Shown here in pieces: positions 4,363 to 6,299 of a stretch of DNA of 6,299 nucleotides (within the stretch, counting starts at the first letter, position 1; each line of letters starts with the position of its first letter). The stretch spans positions 1 to 6,299 of the forward strand of contig VBEQ01000081.1 in assembly GCA_005881235.1 (NCBI GenBank), in the 5' to 3' direction. A model generated the notes under the pieces. That model had not been told where the DNA came from. It saw only the letters and a program-made list of their open reading frames with translations, and made no database searches. Made by a program: the position numbers and the translations under genes. This DNA is from Chloroflexota bacterium (GTDB taxonomy: Bacteria; Chloroflexota; Dormibacteria; CF-121).

Positions 4363-5971
4363 CGTCAACCGTTCGTTCGGCGGCGTACACGCTGTTGATA
4401 ACGTCTCCGTGGAAATCGAGGAAGGCACCATATTCGGCCTGATCGGCCCCAATGGCGCCGGCAAGACGACGCTGGTCAACCTCGTGACCGGCTACATCCG
4501 CCCCCAGTCCGGCAGTATCAAGCTTCTATCCCCTCCCCCGCCTGCATCAGAGAAAGGAAGCAATTCCCCTCCCCCGCTTGCGGGGGAGGGCAGGGTGGGG
4601 GCGGCCGTCGAACTCGCCCGTCGACCACCGCACGCGGTCGCCGGCATGGGTATCGCGCGGACGTTCCAGACGCTTCGCCTCTACCGCAACCTGACGGCGC
4701 TGGAGAACGTGCTCGCCGGCATGCATCTCCGGCGGCGTGACGATACCCTGCAGCAGCTGATTCCAATTCCTGCCTTCCTCAAAGAGGACCGCCGCCGGTG
4801 GCAGCACGCACGCGAACTGCTGGCGCGCGTCGGCTTGGACCCAGACAAGTTCGGCAACCGGCAGGCGGCGACCCTGTCCTACGGCGACCAGCGACGGCTC
4901 GAGGTCGCGCGAGCGCTGGCGCTCAATCCCCATCTGCTGATCCTCGATGAGCCGGCCGCGGGAATGAACCCGGCCGAGAAGGATCGGGTCCGGGCGCTGA
5001 TCCAGCAGCTCAACCAGGATGGCCTCACCGTGCTGCTGATCGACCACGACATGCGCTTGGTGATGGGCGTCTGCCGCCACATCGCCGTTCTCAACTTCGG
5101 CCGAAAGATCGCCGATGGCCCGCCGGCAACGGTCTCGCAGGACCCCGCGGTGATCACGGCGTACCTCGGAAGCCAGGCACAGAAGACGGCGGCGCATGTC
5201 CCAGGTTCGGAGGAAATGGACGTGGCGGCCACCTCGACGGCGGTCTCGGCCGAACCCACCTCTCCCCTCCTGGAGGTGCGTGATCTCCAGGTTTCCTACG
5301 GCGCGATCCAGGCGGTGCGCGGCGTCTCATTCGGCGTGGCCAAGGGGGAGATCGTCGCGCTGATTGGCGCGAACGGGGCCGGCAAATCGACCATCCTCAA
5401 TTCACTGTCGGGCGTGCTGCGGCCGCATTCGGGCGTCGCGCGATTCGGCGAGCTCGACCTCACGACGGCGCCACCCGACCGGATCGTTAGCCAGGGCCTC
5501 ATCCAGGTACCGGAGGGCCGCGAGATCCTGGCTCGTCTGACCGTCCGCGAGAACCTCGAGCTGGGCGCTTGGGGGCGGAGCAATGGGCGCTCCGCGCATC
5601 GCGACATCGAGGGATTGATGAAGCAGTTCCCGATTCTTGGCCAACGCCGGGACTTGCCAGCCGGGCAGCTCTCGGGCGGCGAACAGCAGATCCTCGCGAT
5701 CGCCCGTGGCCTGCTGGCGCAACCGAAGCTCCTTCTCCTCGATGAGCCGTCGCTGGGCCTTGCACCGCAAATGGTGGACACCGTCTTCGACGTCATCAAG
5801 AAGATCCACAACGATGGCGTCACGATTCTGCTGGTCGAGCAGAACGCGCTGCGCGCGCTCGAGATCGCGGACCGCGCGTACGTTGTCGAGACCGGGCGCA
5901 TCCTGCTCAGCGGCACCGGGGCTGCCCTACGCCGAAATCCCGAAGTACAGAAGGCCTATCTCGGCGGGTAA
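4337..5971 (+). CDS. livGF: Fused LivG-LivF ABC transporter ATPase with an in-frame repeat-like insertion
   Basis: 544 residues, two complete ATPase domains in one chain, powering LivH/LivM. Domain 1 (about 1-280) is LivG-like: Walker A GPNGAGKT (38-45), Q-loop Gln111 in GIARTFQ, signature LSYGDQR (180-186), Walker B LLILDEP (200-206), H-loop His237 in IDHD. Domain 2 (about 310-544) is LivF-like: Walker A GANGAGKS (344-351), VPEGR (391-395), signature LSGGEQQ (445-451), Walker B LLLLDEP (465-471), and VEQN (500-503), where LivF naturally has Gln instead of the switch His. The linker 281-310 is Ala/Ser/Thr/Glu-rich. From the Gly after the first β-region to the PP pair before the Q-loop, domain 1 has 37 residues and domain 2 has 12; the extra 25 residues (about 65-91, Pro/Gly-rich) match the DNA repeat at 4526-4609. 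Without them, domain 1 has the usual LivG size. The GTG start at 4337, with GGAGA at 4328-4332, overlaps livM by 26 bases. All catalytic motifs are intact, so the protein should work unless the insert disturbs folding. Confidence 0.93.
   Translation: MSALLQLTNVNRSFGGVHAVDNVSVEIEEGTIFGLIGPNGAGKTTLVNLVTGYIRPQSGSIKLLSPPPPASEKGSNSPPPLAGEGRVGAAVELARRPPHAVAGMGIARTFQTLRLYRNLTALENVLAGMHLRRRDDTLQQLIPIPAFLKEDRRRWQHARELLARVGLDPDKFGNRQAATLSYGDQRRLEVARALALNPHLLILDEPAAGMNPAEKDRVRALIQQLNQDGLTVLLIDHDMRLVMGVCRHIAVLNFGRKIADGPPATVSQDPAVITAYLGSQAQKTAAHVPGSEEMDVAATSTAVSAEPTSPLLEVRDLQVSYGAIQAVRGVSFGVAKGEIVALIGANGAGKSTILNSLSGVLRPHSGVARFGELDLTTAPPDRIVSQGLIQVPEGREILARLTVRENLELGAWGRSNGRSAHRDIEGLMKQFPILGQRRDLPAGQLSGGEQQILAIARGLLAQPKLLLLDEPSLGLAPQMVDTVFDVIKKIHNDGVTILLVEQNALRALEIADRAYVVETGRILLSGTGAALRRNPEVQKAYLGG
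4567..4590 (+). repeat. Perfect 11-bp stem-loop within the inserted element
   Basis: The left arm CCCTCCCCCGC (4567-4577) and right arm GCGGGGGAGGG (4580-4590) are exact reverse complements around TT, so an actual loop would be about 4 bases. All but one base pair on each arm is G-C, so it would be very stable in DNA or mRNA. There is no following T run and it lies inside an open reading frame, so it is not an ordinary Rho-independent terminator. Confidence 0.85.
4582..4601 (+). other. G-quadruplex motif on the coding strand
   Basis: Four G runs of 5, 3, 3 and 5 bases (4582-4586, 4588-4590, 4593-4595, 4597-4601) are separated by loops of 1, 2 and 1 bases (A, CA, T). This meets the standard G3+N1-7 rule, and very short loops favour a stable parallel quadruplex. 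Being on the coding strand, it would also be present in the mRNA, where it competes with the stem-loop that uses the first two G runs. Folding in the cell is not shown. Confidence 0.7.
5209..5224 (+). promoter_or_regulatory. Possible internal ribosome binding site and start for a stand-alone LivF
   Basis: In the linker between the two ATPase domains, GGAGG (5209-5213) is followed by in-frame ATG at 5216 (2-base spacing, too close) and in-frame GTG at 5222 (8-base spacing, near ideal). Starting at the GTG would give a 249-residue LivF beginning just before the domain, close to ordinary LivF length. It may be a relic of a separate livF gene or a working internal start. GGAGG also encodes ordinary residues here, so chance cannot be excluded. 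Confidence 0.4.
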
Positions 5972-6012
5972 CCTTGGCTTGCGGGGGTGGACTATTTGGA
6001 GGAAGTGACAGG
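5972..6012 (+). promoter_or_regulatory. Short spacer between livGF and the TraR/DksA-type gene, with its Shine-Dalgarno sequence
   Basis: These 41 bases hold no recognisable terminator hairpin, so read-through from the liv operon into the next gene is plausible. GGAGGA at 5998-6003 lies 9 bases before the TTG at 6013. It is strong enough to decide that start, because no in-frame ATG or GTG competes nearby. No promoter could be assigned. Confidence 0.6.
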
Positions 6013-6299
6013 TTGAATTCACAGGACATTCGCCGCTTTCAGGAACGACTCAAGGCGGAGCGCGACACGATCGAGTCGCGTATTGCAACCAACAAACGAG
6101 GCATCCAAGAAACGGTGCGGGACGAGTCCGGTGTCGGGGATTTTGAGGATGAAGCGAGCCTCATCTCAGAGCGAGAAGCAGAGATTGACGAAAATGACCG
6201 GGATCGGAAAGAACTCGCCCAGGTAGAGAGAGCGCTCGAGCGCATCGAACACGGAACCTACGGACTCAGCGAAGTCTCCGGCAAGCCCATCCCAATCGA
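6013..6299 (+). CDS. TraR/DksA-family protein lacking the first zinc-finger cysteine pair (3' end missing)
   Basis: Partial gene with 95 codons visible, open to the window end. The family (DksA, TraR, small stress and sporulation relatives) binds in the RNA polymerase secondary channel through a coiled coil, or is less well characterised. Residues 5-34 and 50-80 are highly charged heptad-like helices forming the expected antiparallel coiled coil. The tip between them reads D43-F-E-D46-E-A48, matching the DxxDxA tip motif of E. coli DksA. GTYGLSEVSGKPIPI (81-95) matches the start of the C-terminal zinc-finger pattern YGxCxxCGxxIP, but both cysteines are Ser (86 and 89). The remaining Cys pair would lie beyond the window. 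The start is TTG at 6013, supported by GGAGGA 9 bases upstream. It is 41 bases after livGF in the same direction and could be co-transcribed, though a functional link to transport is unlikely. Family assignment is firm; activity on RNA polymerase is inference. Confidence 0.87.
   Translation, partial: MNSQDIRRFQERLKAERDTIESRIATNKRGIQETVRDESGVGDFEDEASLISEREAEIDENDRDRKELAQVERALERIEHGTYGLSEVSGKPIPI

Larger units (their letters stand above)
4526..4609 (+). repeat. Palindromic G/C-rich repeat-like element inside the livG part of livGF
   Basis: This stretch differs sharply from the surrounding coding sequence: long C runs, then long G runs. It begins with a partial copy CCCCTCCCCCGCCTGC (4530-4545), has a 20-base spacer, then CCCCTCCCCCGCTTGC (4566-4581), which is 15/16 identical and offset by exactly 36 bases (12 codons). 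The second copy continues into a perfect stem-loop and a G-rich tail (to about 4604). The encoded peptide has the pattern SPPPPA...SPPPLAGEGRVGA, a translation style I associate with dispersed palindromic repeats of high-GC genomes. The edges are approximate, set where LivG similarity stops and resumes. Copy number elsewhere in the genome cannot be seen here. Confidence 0.7.

Noticed and set aside
3772..4479. 235-codon open frame on the minus strand opposite livM and the livGF start
   Set aside because: Its composition (Asp-, Arg- and Gly-rich) mirrors membrane-protein codons on the other strand; no recognisable family.
4567..4590. Rho-independent terminator
   Set aside because: The stem is strong, but there is no T run after it and it lies within an intact, uninterrupted coding frame.
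4547..5197. 216-codon open frame on the minus strand opposite the LivG domain
   Set aside because: Antisense to conserved ATPase motifs; its Pro/Gly-rich end is simply the other strand of the palindromic element.
5177..5265. Fusion of LivG and LivF as a sequencing error
   Set aside because: The frame is continuous through a linker of plausible length with no homopolymer run at the junction, and both flanking domains are complete.
1296..5971. A specific substrate for the importer (for example leucine, urea or an aromatic acid)
   Set aside because: No catabolic or urease-type gene adjoins the operon, and ligand residues of this binding-protein family cannot be read reliably without a structural alignment.
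6039..6245. Ser/Arg-rich minus-strand open frame within the TraR/DksA-type gene
   Set aside because: It is the complement of Glu/Arg-rich coiled-coil codons; the plus strand gives a clear family match with a good ribosome binding site.

Overview
The window is GC-rich bacterial DNA with densely packed genes, short or overlapping junctions and mostly GTG/TTG starts. The solute receptor is a lipoprotein with a classic L-A-A-C lipobox. The two ATPases of its transporter are fused, and the last gene is a short TraR/DksA-type protein. Together these suggest a high-GC lineage such as Actinomycetota, Chloroflexota or Dormibacterota, but nothing here (no rRNA, no clade-specific marker) fixes the taxon, so this is weak inference.

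Layout. On the minus strand, positions 1221 down to 1 hold three genes read right to left: a 132-residue four-helix membrane protein of unknown family, a 117-residue DoxX-like membrane protein, and the first 158 codons of a DUF3419 (BtaA-like) S-adenosylmethionine-using enzyme. Each junction is a 4-base start/stop overlap (ATGA, then GTGA), so they form one tightly coupled operon. A 74-base divergent intergenic region (1222-1295) separates it from the plus-strand operon and contains a perfect 6+6 inverted repeat.

On the plus strand, 1296-5971 is a complete branched-chain-amino-acid-type (HAAT/Liv) ABC importer: lipoprotein substrate-binding protein, LivH permease, LivM permease, and one 544-residue polypeptide joining LivG and LivF. 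The lipoprotein captures the ligand outside the membrane, LivH and LivM form the channel, and the fused ATPase drives transport. The substrate cannot be read from sequence; an amino acid, amide, urea or another small polar molecule is possible. After 41 bases a TraR/DksA-family gene begins and runs off the window. It keeps a DxxDxA coiled-coil tip motif but has Ser at both positions of its first zinc-binding Cys pair.

The most unusual part is at about 4526-4609. A palindromic G/C-rich repeat-like element lies in frame inside the LivG half, between Walker A and the Q-loop. It adds about 25 residues compared with the second ATPase domain of the same protein. It contains an 11-bp perfect stem and a four-run G-quadruplex motif on the coding strand. 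The LivG-LivF junction also contains an internal GGAGG followed 8 bases later by an in-frame GTG, which could allow LivF to be made alone. No RNA genes, CRISPR arrays, insertion sequences or convincing terminators were seen. No stretch over 300 bases lacks a gene.
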